From the NCBI GenBank assembly GCA_002347095.1, contig DDWZ01000026.1, forward strand, positions 62,001 through 126,000: 64,000 nucleotides of DNA, written 5' to 3'. The notes beneath the pieces were generated by a model. It did not search any database and was not told the DNA's origin. It worked only from the letters and a program-made list of their open reading frames with translations. This stretch comes from Desulfobulbaceae bacterium UBA2273. GTDB lineage: Bacteria; Desulfobacterota; Desulfobulbia; Desulfobulbales; Desulfurivibrionaceae. The position numbers and the translations under genes were made by a program. Of this stretch, positions 1 to 7,750 are shown piece by piece (positions within the stretch are counted from its first letter, which is position 1; each line of letters starts with the position of its first letter).

Positions 1-954
1 CAGCACCTCGCTCACCGTGAGCACCGCCGGGTTGTTGTCCAGGATCACGGTGAGATTCGGGCTGATCGGCACCTCGCAGTCGGTAAAGGCGTAGAGGGCC
101 TTGATGGTGTCCGCCGCATAGATGCCGCGCACCAGCTTGATCTCGATCTCCACCTCCTCGGCGGTGTAGTCGTTGATGCTTAAAATCTTGAGCTTGTTGG
201 CCCGCGCCGCCTTTTCCACGCTCTCGATCAGAGACTGGGTGGTGGTGCCGTAGGGGATATCCTTGATGGTGATGGTCTTCTCGTTCTTCTCCTCGATCCT
301 GGCCCGGCAGCGGATACGACCGTTACCGTCCTCGTAGCCGGAAACATCGATGGCCCCGCCGAGGAGAAAATCCGGATACAAGGTAAACGGCTCGTCCCGG
401 AGGATATTCTTCTGGGCTTCCAGCAGCTCGCAGAAATTATGGGGCATGATCTTGGTGGCCATGCCCACGGCGATCCCTTCGGCCCCCTGCATCAGCAAAA
501 GGGGAATCTTGGCCGGCAGGGCCACCGGCTCCTGCATCCTCCCGTCATAGGAGTCGGTAAACTCGGTGAGATCCTTGTTGAACATGGTCTCCCGGGCCAG
601 GGGCGAGAGGCGGCACTCGATGTACCGGGCCGCCGAGGCCTGGTCGCCGGTGAAGATGTTGCCGAAGTTGCCCTGCCGGTCGATGAGATAGCCCTTGTTG
701 GCCAGGTTGACCAGGGCGGAAAAGATCGAGGCATCGCCGTGGGGGTGGAGCTTCATGCAGTCGCCCACCACGTTGGCCACCTTGTGGTAACGACCGTCGT
801 CCATGTTGAACAGAGTCTGGAGGATGCGGCGCTGCACGGGTTTTAAGCCGTCAGCCACGTCGGGGATGGCCCGCTCCCGGATAACGTAGGAGGTGTAGTC
901 CAGGAAGTTGGTGTCAAAGAGCTTGTGCAGCTCGCCGTAATGGGAGGTTTCCAT
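1..954 (-). CDS. parC: DNA topoisomerase IV subunit A (partial, C-terminus outside window)
   Basis: This is the breakage-reunion subunit of a type IIA topoisomerase, which cuts and rejoins DNA together with ParE. The 318 visible codons start with METSHYGELHKLFD and include the segment GLKPVQRRIL. The AARYIE motif gives the catalytic tyrosine at residue 111. The helix contacted by quinolones reads HPHGDASIFS, so the usual Ser and acidic positions of E. coli ParC are Ala and Ser here. The start codon lies 2 nt after the parE stop, so the two genes are one operon. The pairing, and ParE's length near 610 aa, favour ParC over GyrA, although the subfamily is not certain. The reading frame runs off the window edge. 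Confidence 0.93.
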   Translation of the reverse strand, partial: METSHYGELHKLFDTNFLDYTSYVIRERAIPDVADGLKPVQRRILQTLFNMDDGRYHKVANVVGDCMKLHPHGDASIFSALVNLANKGYLIDRQGNFGNIFTGDQASAARYIECRLSPLARETMFNKDLTEFTDSYDGRMQEPVALPAKIPLLLMQGAEGIAVGMATKIMPHNFCELLEAQKNILRDEPFTLYPDFLLGGAIDVSGYEDGNGRIRCRARIEEKNEKTITIKDIPYGTTTQSLIESVEKAARANKLKILSINDYTAEEVEIEIKLVRGIYAADTIKALYAFTDCEVPISPNLTVILDNNPAVLTVSEVL

Positions 955-956
955 GA

Positions 957-2795
957 TTACACGACCACCAGATGATCCATGATATATTCTTTGCGCTCGG
1001 GGGTGTTCTTGCCCATGTAAAAGGAGAGCAGCTTAGGCACCTCGCTCAGGGTGTCGATATTCACCTGCTGCAGCCGCATGTCCGGGCCGATGAACTGCTT
1101 GAACTCCTTGGGGGATATCTCGCCCAACCCCTTGAAGCGGGTGATCTCCACCGCCTTCTTGCCCTTGCCGCCCAGCTTCTTTTCCGCCGCCTGCCGCTCC
1201 TTTTCCGAATAGCAGTAGATGGTCTCCTCCTTGGTCCGCACCCGGAAGATGGGGGTTTCCAGAATGTAAACATGCCCCCGCTTGACCAGGGCCTCGAAGA
1301 AATGCAGGAAATAGGTAAGCAGCAGATTTCTGATATGTAAGCCGTCCACATCGGCATCCGTGGCCATGATCACCTTGTCGTAACGCAGCGCGTCCACCGA
1401 ATCCTCGATATCAAGGGCCCGCATCATGTTGTACATCTCGTCGTTCTTGTACAACAAGGTCAGGGGCTGGCCGTAGACGTTCATCGGCTTGCCCTTGAGG
1501 GAAAAAACCGCCTGGGTCATGGGGTCGCGGGAGCTGACGATGGAGCCGGAGGCGGATTGGCCCTCGGTGAGAAAGAGCATGTTCTGGCGGTCCGGGCCCG
1601 AGGGCTTTTCCGCGCTGGGATGGTACTTACAATCCTTGAGCTGGGGGATCTTTAAGGCGACCTTCTTGGCCTTGGCCTTGGCCTCCTTGCGCACGTGCTG
1701 GAGTTCCTTGCGGATCTTGGCGCTCTGCTGGATCTTGTCGATGATGATCTCGGCCAGCTCGGTATTCTTGTAGAAGAAATCGCAGACAAAATCCTTGACC
1801 TTATTGACGATATCGCCCCGGACCTCGGTGTTGCCCAGCTTATTCTTGGTCTGCGACTCGAAGATCGGGTCCTTGACCTTGACCGCGATGGCCCCCACTA
1901 CCCCTTCCCGCACATCCTCGCCGGAAAACTTCTTGCCGGAAAAATCGTTGACCCCCTTGAGTATCCCCTCGCGGAAGGCGGAAAGATGGGTGCCGCCTTC
2001 GTTGGTATAGGTGCCGTTGACAAAGGAGAAATAGGTTTCGCCATACCCCTCGGTGTGGGAAAAGGCAAACTCCAGGGTGGAATCCTTGAAATGGATGGGC
2101 TCGTAGAGCTGGGTGTCGGCGATCTCCTTGTCCAGCAGGTCCAAAAGCCCGTTGGCCGAATGAAAGCACTCGCCTTCATAGTAGATCTTGAGCCCGGCAT
2201 TGAGGTAGGCATAGCGCCAGAACCGCTTACGCACGAACTCCCGCATGTAATAATAGCCTTCAAAGGCATTGGGGTCCGGATGGAAGGAGACCAGGGTGCC
2301 GTTTTTTTCGTTGGTGTCGCCCTGCTCTTCCCCGATCAGCTCGCCATTGGCAAAGGTGGCCCTGGCAAATTTGCCGTCGCGGAAAGAGGTTACCTCGAAA
2401 CGGTCGGACAGGGCGTTGACCGCCTTGGTGCCCACCCCGTTCAACCCCACGGAAAACTGGAACACCTCGGTGTTGTACTTGGCCCCGGTGTTGATCACGC
2501 TCACGCACTCGACCAGCTTGCCCAGGGGAATGCCGCGCCCGAAATCCCGCACCTTGACCACGCCGTCCGCCCCGATATCCACATTGATCCGCTTGCCCAC
2601 CCCCATGATGAACTCGTCCACCGCATTGTCCACCACCTCTTTGAGGAGGATGTAGATGCCGTCGTCCGGATGGCTGCCGTTGCCGAGCCGGCCGATATAC
2701 ATGCCGGGCCGCAAACGGATGTGCTCCAAGGAACTGAGGGTCTTGATCTTGCTTTCGTCGTAGACGGATGCGGAATCGGAACTGGGTGCGCTCAT
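957..2795 (-). CDS. parE: DNA topoisomerase IV subunit B
   Basis: This is the ATPase subunit of topoisomerase IV, 612 aa, partner of the adjacent parC. The N-terminal GHKL ATPase shows LRPGMYIGR near residue 29, EVVDNAVDEF near 53 and the glycine-rich GRGIPLG loop near 102. The transducer domain follows. The Toprim domain shows FLTEGQSASGS near residue 410 and the metal-binding DADVDG about 70 residues later. The length is usual for ParE and short for GyrB. It starts at an ATG followed by a hydrophilic leader of about 15 residues. It is the first gene of the parE-parC operon, with roughly 310 bp of gene-free DNA upstream. Confidence 0.95.
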   Translation of the reverse strand: MSAPSSDSASVYDESKIKTLSSLEHIRLRPGMYIGRLGNGSHPDDGIYILLKEVVDNAVDEFIMGVGKRINVDIGADGVVKVRDFGRGIPLGKLVECVSVINTGAKYNTEVFQFSVGLNGVGTKAVNALSDRFEVTSFRDGKFARATFANGELIGEEQGDTNEKNGTLVSFHPDPNAFEGYYYMREFVRKRFWRYAYLNAGLKIYYEGECFHSANGLLDLLDKEIADTQLYEPIHFKDSTLEFAFSHTEGYGETYFSFVNGTYTNEGGTHLSAFREGILKGVNDFSGKKFSGEDVREGVVGAIAVKVKDPIFESQTKNKLGNTEVRGDIVNKVKDFVCDFFYKNTELAEIIIDKIQQSAKIRKELQHVRKEAKAKAKKVALKIPQLKDCKYHPSAEKPSGPDRQNMLFLTEGQSASGSIVSSRDPMTQAVFSLKGKPMNVYGQPLTLLYKNDEMYNMMRALDIEDSVDALRYDKVIMATDADVDGLHIRNLLLTYFLHFFEALVKRGHVYILETPIFRVRTKEETIYCYSEKERQAAEKKLGGKGKKAVEITRFKGLGEISPKEFKQFIGPDMRLQQVNIDTLSEVPKLLSFYMGKNTPERKEYIMDHLVVV

Positions 2796-3109
2796 CGGGT
2801 ATCTGGCTGCAAGGTTTAGGATTTAATGATCGGGTTAAGCAGGGGGAAATTGATTTCCATTTGTATATCGTTCTTTGTCTGCCGCCGCAATGATATTTTG
2901 CCGGATGCCTATACCATAGCCGATTGCAGGTGACAGGTTGCCTGTGCGGCCTGGAAGATGGCTTAGAAGTATTGGCTTCAGAAAAAATCGATGCTCCTAT
3001 TTATCGTTTAGTTTTCCGTGGCCATCAGGTATCCTCATGTTGCATACTGCCTATCGACTTGTTGGCCCATTCGGTCTAATACAATGTTAGCCATCTTTGG
3101 AGGAGTGCT
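2796..3109. other. Intergenic region between divergent parE and lipoprotein gene
   Basis: This 314-bp stretch is noticeably richer in A and T than parE. It must hold the promoter of the parE-parC operon (minus) and of the lipoprotein gene (plus), but I see no confident -35/-10 pair. The sequence GTTAGCC at 3085-3091 lies just before the lipoprotein ribosome-binding site (GGAGGAG). No RNA gene or ORF is supported here. Confidence 0.5.
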
Positions 3110-3784
3110 ATGTTTTTGAAAACTCGTTATCTTTTATCCACACTTGCCATTCTAGCGATACTGGCCGGTTGCGCCACAGAAAGAACGGTTTTGCCATCCA
3201 TCACGGCTTCCCCGAGAACTGAACTTGCAGTTTCTCCCCCAATCTTCGCCGCCGTGTATGACGGGCGCGCCAACACCGAATCGATAGATGCAGCCGCTAC
3301 CCTTAAAGCCGACCTAAGCCGCATTTATGGCTCATCGTTGGAGTGGACGGATTACTTTGCGAAAACGTTGGCCGGCAGAGTCTCTGTCCGAGTCAGAATA
3401 GTCACTTTGGGCTCATCGTTTGGCAGTCGCTTGGTCTCGTCGACAGCTTTTGCAAATTCTGTCGGCTCTGCACAGGTAGGCGCAACAGGTCCTTGGGGAC
3501 CGGTTGTCGGTTCAGTCTCATCCGAACAAACAGTTGTAGCTGGATCATTCTCTGGGGAGGGCTGGTGGAATGGGGCAGCATGGCTTGACTTGGAGGTGCA
3601 AGACAATCGAGGCCAGTCGCCTGTGGCATTCACCTTGCCCATTGTCGCCGAGCATCGTGAGTCGAACATGTGGGGCTACGCATCTGGAGATAGGGCCGCA
3701 AAATTAGCCTGGGATCGCGTCGGCGTTCAACTTACAAGGGCACTGGATACAATCGCTCGTACAGTTCGAGATCAGCAGCCTTGA
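3110..3784 (+). CDS. Putative lipoprotein of unknown function
   Basis: This is a 224-aa protein with a bacterial lipoprotein signal: MFLKTRY, a hydrophobic stretch, then the lipobox LAGC with the lipidated Cys at about residue 21. The mature part has no domain I recognise. Its middle is rich in Gly, Ser, Ala and Val (about residues 100-150) and its C-terminus looks helical. A GGAGGAG ribosome-binding site 7 nt upstream supports the start. Codon use and base composition are less GC-biased than in parE, and the gene sits between a core operon and mobile or defence genes, so it may have been acquired. Envelope localisation is predicted; function is unknown. Confidence 0.75.
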   Translation: MFLKTRYLLSTLAILAILAGCATERTVLPSITASPRTELAVSPPIFAAVYDGRANTESIDAAATLKADLSRIYGSSLEWTDYFAKTLAGRVSVRVRIVTLGSSFGSRLVSSTAFANSVGSAQVGATGPWGPVVGSVSSEQTVVAGSFSGEGWWNGAAWLDLEVQDNRGQSPVAFTLPIVAEHRESNMWGYASGDRAAKLAWDRVGVQLTRALDTIARTVRDQQP

Positions 3785-3858
3785 GATTCATGCTAACAAG
3801 TCCGTCAACAGGGGCCGATTACGTCTAACATTATGCCTAACCAATCAAAGCATAGAGA

Positions 3859-4542
3859 ATGAGCCAAAGAATTGCCGATAGCTTGGAGGTATTGGATCTT
3901 GTCTGCGGCATAGCGCGGCAGAGCCCCAATAAAATAGCTAGCGCTTGGAGGCAAGAAGCAATAACTCATGTTGCTTCTCGTGGCGTAGAGAAGAACACGG
4001 TTTTTGCTCACTTAGTTGGCAAAAACACGCCTTATACACTGAGCGCCGCTGAAATTGACCGTCTAATTGCAGCATGGATTAACGATGGATCGCATGATTT
4101 AAAAAACTGGATTCTCAAGTCTTGCGGCAATTCAGATTCATCCCGAGTTAATCTATTCTTCATTGCGGCACACGCTACCCCTTTGGCCTCAGATATAAAC
4201 GAGCCCCAAGAAACCGAAAAGCATCTTGTAACAACTTACCGTGTACTTAGAGACACTGCGCTAGCGCGGCGCATAAAAGCAGACAGAAATTACGAATGCC
4301 AAATCTGTAACGTACGCATTCTTCTTGGAGACAGCACTCCCTACGCCGAGGCACACCACGTAAAGCCGCTAGGCAATCCGCACAACGGCCCAGACCACCC
4401 CAGTAATATTGTGTGTGTCTGCCCGAATTGCCATGTGAAACTTGATTATGGAGCTATAAAAATCGGCCAAGCTTTATTCGTAAATGTCCACCCCGATTTT
4501 ATCCATTACCATAACAACGTTATCTGCAAAATAAAGGGCTAA
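3859..4542 (+). CDS. HNH endonuclease family protein
   Basis: This 227-aa protein ends in an HNH nuclease fold. CQIC near residue 151 and CPNC near 193 form the structural zinc site, and AEAHHVKPL near 170 carries the catalytic histidines, followed by the Asn of HPSNIV. The N-terminal 130 residues are unrecognised and probably give target specificity. Base composition is lower in GC than in the flanking core genes. No methyltransferase is adjacent, so it is an orphan nuclease, perhaps a restriction-type or mobile-element enzyme. The stop codon overlaps the perfect inverted repeat at 4537-4553. The ATG has only a weak ribosome-binding site. Confidence 0.8.
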   Translation: MSQRIADSLEVLDLVCGIARQSPNKIASAWRQEAITHVASRGVEKNTVFAHLVGKNTPYTLSAAEIDRLIAAWINDGSHDLKNWILKSCGNSDSSRVNLFFIAAHATPLASDINEPQETEKHLVTTYRVLRDTALARRIKADRNYECQICNVRILLGDSTPYAEAHHVKPLGNPHNGPDHPSNIVCVCPNCHVKLDYGAIKIGQALFVNVHPDFIHYHNNVICKIKG

Positions 4543-4553
4543 CAAAGTTAGCC
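4537..4553. repeat. Perfect 7-bp inverted repeat overlapping the HNH stop codon
   Basis: GGCTAAC-AAA-GTTAGCC is a perfect 7-bp stem with a 3-nt loop, and the HNH TAA stop lies inside its left arm. There is no T-tract after it, so it is not a typical intrinsic terminator. It could be a stability hairpin or a remnant of a recombination site. Confidence 0.6.
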
Positions 4554-4592
4554 GACCTGACCGCCGGGAAGCCGCGTTCTTCGATATTAGTT

Positions 4593-4627
4593 CGTAGGAT
4601 GCGGTGAGGCACGAACCGCATCGATCG
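4593..4627 (+). repeat. REP-like element, left copy flanking the RAYT gene
   Basis: This 35-nt element recurs inverted at 5211-5245 with 34 of 35 positions identical. It contains a short internal hairpin (GCGGT paired with ACCGC). Inverted REP-like copies on both sides of a RAYT transposase are the expected layout of a REP-transposase unit. Confidence 0.85.
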
Positions 4628-4666
4628 AGTTCCCCTTCCCCAAACAATCAACAACCTTGGGAACCT

Positions 4667-5197
4667 ATGGTTGAATATCGGCGGCCAAAGATCACTGGTG
4701 GCTCGTATTTTTTCACCGTCAACTGTGCTGAACGCCGGGGCAATCGGATTCTCGCGGAAAATATCGATGTGCTCCGGCAATCATTCCAGGAAGTAAAACG
4801 GGCGCATCCGTTCTCAATCGATGCCATTATGGTTCTTCCAGAGCATCTCCATTGCATATTCACCTTGCCGCATGGAGACGCCGATTTCAAAACGAGGTGG
4901 GCATTGATCAAGGCTGGATTCTCCCGCGCTTTGCCGACCACCGAAAGAAGATCATCGAGCCGGATGAACAGGGGAGAGCGGGGTATTTGGCAGCGGCGCT
5001 ATTGGGAGCATTTGCTCCGGGATGAGATCGATTTTGAGCGCCATGTCGAGTATATTCATTGGAATCCGGTAAAGCACGGCTGGGTTGAGCAGGTTAAGGC
5101 ATGGCCTTACTCGAGTTTCCATGATTACGTCAGGAAAGGTTTGTGTTCCGAGGATTGGGCGAGCGAACCGGACAGCGATGTTTGTGGTGGTGAATAA
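4667..5197 (+). CDS. REP-associated tyrosine transposase (RAYT, Y1_Tnp family)
   Basis: This single-strand DNA transposase of the IS200/IS605-like Y1 superfamily is about 176 aa. It shows the family opening MVEYRRPKITGGSYFFTV, the HUH-type metal site in LPEHLHCIF, and the C-terminal block VEYIHWNPVKHG that carries the catalytic tyrosine. The proposed ATG at 4667 avoids starting inside the left REP; an in-frame GTG at 4604 would place the N-terminus within the repeat. The gene is enclosed by inverted REP-like copies at 4593-4627 and 5211-5245, its presumed substrates. Such proteins are usually domesticated and spread REP sequences rather than themselves. Confidence 0.92.
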   Translation: MVEYRRPKITGGSYFFTVNCAERRGNRILAENIDVLRQSFQEVKRAHPFSIDAIMVLPEHLHCIFTLPHGDADFKTRWALIKAGFSRALPTTERRSSSRMNRGERGIWQRRYWEHLLRDEIDFERHVEYIHWNPVKHGWVEQVKAWPYSSFHDYVRKGLCSEDWASEPDSDVCGGE

Positions 5198-5210
5198 CGC
5201 GAGCGGTGCA

Positions 5211-5245
5211 CGATCGATGCGGTTCGTTCCTCACCGCATCCTACG
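5211..5245 (-). repeat. REP-like element, right copy (inverted)
   Basis: This is the inverted partner of 4593-4627 with a single mismatch. It lies 13 nt after the RAYT stop codon. Together the two copies bracket a unit of about 650 bp. Confidence 0.85.
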
Positions 5246-5291
5246 GGCTACAAGAAGTATGTGGAAGACGCATCGCAACAAGACGGTGCAG

Positions 5292-5330
5292 TTGACGCCG
5301 CTTCGCAGCGCCACTGACCCGTGGCGTCAA
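5292..5330. repeat. 8-bp inverted repeat upstream of the toxin-antitoxin promoter
   Basis: TTGACGCC (5292-5299) and GGCGTCAA (5323-5330) are perfect inverted arms around a 23-nt GC-rich centre. There is no following T-run. It may end the RAYT transcript or be another mobile-element remnant. Confidence 0.4.
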
Positions 5331-5353
5331 AACTCCCGCTCCCCCAACAAGTA

Positions 5354-5382
5354 TTGACAACGGTATAAACTAACTGCATAAT
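5354..5382 (+). promoter_or_regulatory. Sigma-70 promoter of the MazEF-like pair
   Basis: A perfect TTGACA (5354-5359) is followed after exactly 17 nt by CATAAT (5377-5382), about 27 nt before the antitoxin ATG. The arms TGCAT (5375-5379) and ATGCA (5394-5398) form an inverted repeat over the -10 and start region, a plausible autoregulatory operator for the ribbon-helix-helix antitoxin. Confidence 0.75.
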
Positions 5383-5409
5383 ATAATCACACAATGCATG
5401 AGGTGAATT

Positions 5410-5667
5410 ATGCCCGGAGTCAAGACAGCTATCTCCCTGGATGAAAAATTATTCGACAAGGTCAATAAGCTTGCGAACGAACTGCATGTTTCCCGCAGCC
5501 GGCTGTTTACCCTCGCGGTGAAGGATTATTTGAAAAAACAAGAAAATCATACGCTGCTTGCCCAACTCAATGATGCATATGCTGACCACCCGGACAAGGA
5601 AGAACGGAAAATTTCTTCGTCCATGAAATCCAAACACGGCAAAATCATGGAGCAAGAGCCTTGGTAA
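5410..5667 (+). CDS. Ribbon-helix-helix antitoxin (MazE/CopG-like)
   Basis: This 85-aa protein begins with a ribbon-helix-helix signature: a short beta strand (VKTAISLD), then helices with KLANELHVSRSRLFTLAV. This fold binds DNA as a dimer. The acidic and basic C-terminal tail (residues 50-85) is of the kind that wraps and inhibits the partner toxin. AGGTGAATT upstream gives the ribosome-binding site. The stop codon overlaps the start of the MazF-type gene by 7 nt, so the two are translationally coupled. It probably represses its own promoter at 5354-5382. Confidence 0.85.
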   Translation: MPGVKTAISLDEKLFDKVNKLANELHVSRSRLFTLAVKDYLKKQENHTLLAQLNDAYADHPDKEERKISSSMKSKHGKIMEQEPW

Positions 5668-6014
5668 TCGAACAAGGTGCAATCTATTGGGTTGATCTTG
5701 GCGAACCCTCCGGGTCTGAGCCAGGCTATCGTCATCCTCATATCGTTATCCAGAATAATTTATTTAACGCGAGCAAAATCAATACGGTAGTCGTTTGTGC
5801 CCTTACCTCAAACATCAAAAGAGCTCTGGCGCCGGGCAATGTTTTACTGAATGAAGGAGAAGCCAACCTTTCCAAGAAAAGTGTCGTGAATATTTCTCAA
5901 ATATACACGGTCAACAAAGGCGACTTGACTGAAAAAATCGGCAAGGTCTCGGAAAGAAGATTCAGTGAGATCCTTGAAGGCATAAAGCTGCTCACCGAAC
6001 CGCGAGAAGTGTAA
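5661..6014 (+). CDS. MazF/PemK-type endoribonuclease toxin
   Basis: This 117-aa protein has the MazF/PemK barrel signature. The N-terminal QGAIYWVDLGEPSGSEPGYRHPHIV carries the conserved G-SE-G-RP-like segment with the catalytic Arg position. VVVCALTSN follows in the middle, and the SVVNISQIYTV block gives the Ser/Thr catalytic region. Such toxins cut mRNA at short motifs and halt growth when the antitoxin decays. The start is a TTG at 5661 overlapping the antitoxin stop by 7 nt; no ATG fits. The rare start and the overlap would keep toxin output below that of the antitoxin. Confidence 0.9.
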   Translation: MVIEQGAIYWVDLGEPSGSEPGYRHPHIVIQNNLFNASKINTVVVCALTSNIKRALAPGNVLLNEGEANLSKKSVVNISQIYTVNKGDLTEKIGKVSERRFSEILEGIKLLTEPREV

Positions 6015-6020
6015 CCATTT

Positions 6021-6236
6021 TGTAAGCGATCACAGGGCACGACATCTGCTTTGTTATCGACCTGTTCGCATACCATATGTTTAGAGCCCTTTGCCCAAAA
6101 TCGGGCTTAGGGAGCTCTTATCCAGCTCCGCTGGGATAGCTCTCAGGCCTCTGCCGCGCATCTGCCGCACCCTGTAATCGCTTACAGTTAGGAGACAGCG
6201 TTGAGCTTGGCTTTTTTTACCCTGTGATCAGTTACA
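6021..6236. repeat. Three copies of a 17-bp motif between the toxin and DUF3024 genes
   Basis: The motif TGTAAGCGATCACAGGG at 6021-6037 recurs inverted at 6170-6186 (16 of 17 identical) and at 6220-6236 (15 of 17). A bulged hairpin (GAGCT 6112-6116 with AGCTC 6138-6142) lies between. The first and second copies face each other like element ends. The rest of the interval shows no ORF I can support. Confidence 0.65.
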
Positions 6237-6259
6237 CCATTTTTAAGGTGAGGCAACCC

Positions 6260-6607
6260 ATGGCATTCAACGATATCGAACGGAAACGCTGTGAGCGAGA
6301 TATTGAGAAGTTCATGGCGAGTCATCGCCCTCCGCCGCACATACGGCCCGAACTCGACCTCGGCTACAGGATAACCGGGCACAGCGTTGAAATCTTCGAG
6401 ATTCGCCCAAGCTGGCGAAATCCGAAGGAGAAGATTGAGCATCCAGTCGCAAAGGCCACCTTTGTGCGAACGAAAAATCTGTGGCGGATATTCTGGATGC
6501 GCAAGGATCTCAAATGGCATGGCTACGAGCCTCATCCGGAAGCCCGTAATCTTGAGGCGTTTTTAACAGTGGTGGGTCGCGACGAGTATTGCTGCTTCTT
6601 CGGATAA
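6260..6607 (+). CDS. DUF3024 family protein
   Basis: This is a 115-aa protein starting MAFNDIERKRCERDIEKFM. It contains the DUF3024-like pattern RPPPHIRPELDLGYRI and a C-terminal stretch with WRIFWMRKDLKWHGYEP. The family is small, widespread and of unknown function, often found in accessory regions. The ATG at 6260 follows AAGGTGAGG, a good ribosome-binding site; an upstream in-frame start at 6224 would lie just past the third 17-bp repeat and is less likely. The gene stands alone, 52 nt before the zeta-like gene. Confidence 0.8.
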   Translation: MAFNDIERKRCERDIEKFMASHRPPPHIRPELDLGYRITGHSVEIFEIRPSWRNPKEKIEHPVAKATFVRTKNLWRIFWMRKDLKWHGYEPHPEARNLEAFLTVVGRDEYCCFFG

Positions 6608-6658
6608 GCTGTCTATGGCGCATACTGGGGCCTATCTCAAAAAAATGGAGGCAGCCTG

Positions 6659-7231
6659 ATGCCCATCTGCTGGATCATTGCCGGTCCCAACGGCGCGGGC
6701 AAAACCACCTTTGCCCTGGAATACCTCCCCAAGGTGGCGGGTTGCACCCACTTCATCAACGCCGACCTGATCGCCGCCGGGCTGTCGCCCCTGGCCCCGG
6801 AACGGGAATTGTTGGCCGCCAGTCGCCTCTTTCTGCGAGAAATCGAGGAATGTGTTGCGGCCTGTGAAGACTTCGCCTTTGAAACTACATTGGCGGGGCG
6901 GACCTATCTGCACCTGGTCGAAAAGTTGCGCAGGGACGGCTGGCGGGTGGAATTGACCTATCTGGCCCTGCCCAGCGTCGAGATGTCGAAACTGCGCGTG
7001 GCCGAAAGGGTCGCGCACGGCGGGCACAGCATCCCGGTGGCGGATATCGAGCGGCGCTTTCCCCGCAGCCTGCGCCACCTGCTCAACGATTTCAGCTATC
7101 AGGTCGATGTCTGCACCTGTTTCATGAACGACGGCGAGAGTCCGGTGATGATTTTTGAGCAGCGCAAGAATAATCGCGATATAGTGCATGAAGATTACTA
7201 TCAGTTTCTGATTGAGGAGTCCAAAAGATGA
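6659..7231 (+). CDS. Zeta-toxin-like P-loop kinase
   Basis: This 190-aa P-loop protein opens with [19 protein letters not shown], a Walker A motif, followed by [14 protein letters not shown] and [12 protein letters not shown]. Those are the substrate-site motifs of zeta-like kinases related to UDP-GlcNAc kinases. Dozens of bacterial genomes pair such proteins with a small partner, and here the next gene overlaps by 4 nt (ATGA). A GGAGG ribosome-binding site precedes the ATG. Whether it is toxic cannot be judged from sequence; it may act as a modest metabolic or toxin kinase. Confidence 0.85.
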   Translation: MPICWIIAGPNGAGKTTFALEYLPKVAGCTHFINADLIAAGLSPLAPERELLAASRLFLREIEECVAACEDFAFETTLAGRTYLHLVEKLRRDGWRVELTYLALPSVEMSKLRVAERVAHGGHSIPVADIERRFPRSLRHLLNDFSYQVDVCTCFMNDGESPVMIFEQRKNNRDIVHEDYYQFLIEESKR

Positions 7232-7413
7232 ACGCCAAGCGTAAAAACACTCCATCCCCGGAAGGGCAGAAGCAATTGGAATCACTCCGACAGGCAGTTG
7301 GTAAAACCCTGGAGAAGAAACGGCGTTTGGGCCAGTACGCCGTCACCTGGAAAGACGGCAAGCCGGTCGTAGCGGGTGAGGATGCGCCGGAATCAAAAGA
7401 AAACGCTTACTAA
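7228..7413 (+). CDS. Small partner of the zeta-like kinase (possible antitoxin)
   Basis: This 61-aa basic protein is rich in Lys and Arg in its first half and contains [21 protein letters not shown] recognise that motif from small proteins encoded beside zeta-like kinases. The ATG overlaps the kinase stop (ATGA), which implies translational coupling. The likely role is kinase antitoxin or regulator, inferred from position and size. The order is kinase first and small gene second, the reverse of the classic epsilon-zeta arrangement. Confidence 0.65.
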   Translation: MNAKRKNTPSPEGQKQLESLRQAVGKTLEKKRRLGQYAVTWKDGKPVVAGEDAPESKENAY

Positions 7414-7424
7414 GCGGTCAGAGC

Positions 7425-7750
7425 ATGAGCGCCTATCAGCCGCCCTACACCATCACCCCGGAGATATTGAATCGGGCCGCCGTAATCACCTCCGCCCCCA
7501 AGTAACGCCCCAGGTCACCCCCCAAGTCGGCGAGCTGCTGTCGGCAATCCAGGGAGAGATGAGCCGCGAGGCGCTGCAAGCCGCCCTCGGCCTTTTGGAC
7601 CGCAAATCCTTCCGTGAGCGTTATCTCAAACCGGCCTTGACCGACGGCCTGATTGAAATGACCATCCCCGGCAAGCCCAACAGCCGCCTGCAAAAATACC
7701 GTCTGACCCCAAAAGGAAAACAGCAGGCAACCAAAGGAGCACAACCATGA
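7425..7750 (+). pseudogene. Fic-family protein remnant with core deleted
   Basis: An ATG at 7425 opens a frame reading MSAYQPPYTITPEILNRAAV, the typical N-terminus of Fic-domain proteins, which stops at 7505. From about 7485 a different frame continues to 7750 with PQVTPQVGELLSAIQGEMS and SFRERYLKPALTDGLIEMT, the typical C-terminal winged-helix tail of the same proteins. The catalytic Fic core, including the HPFxxGNGR motif (normally over 200 residues), is missing. A deletion plus frameshift therefore joined the two ends. AMPylation activity must be lost. A 124-aa ORF from 7376 could still express the winged-helix part. Confidence 0.75.
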
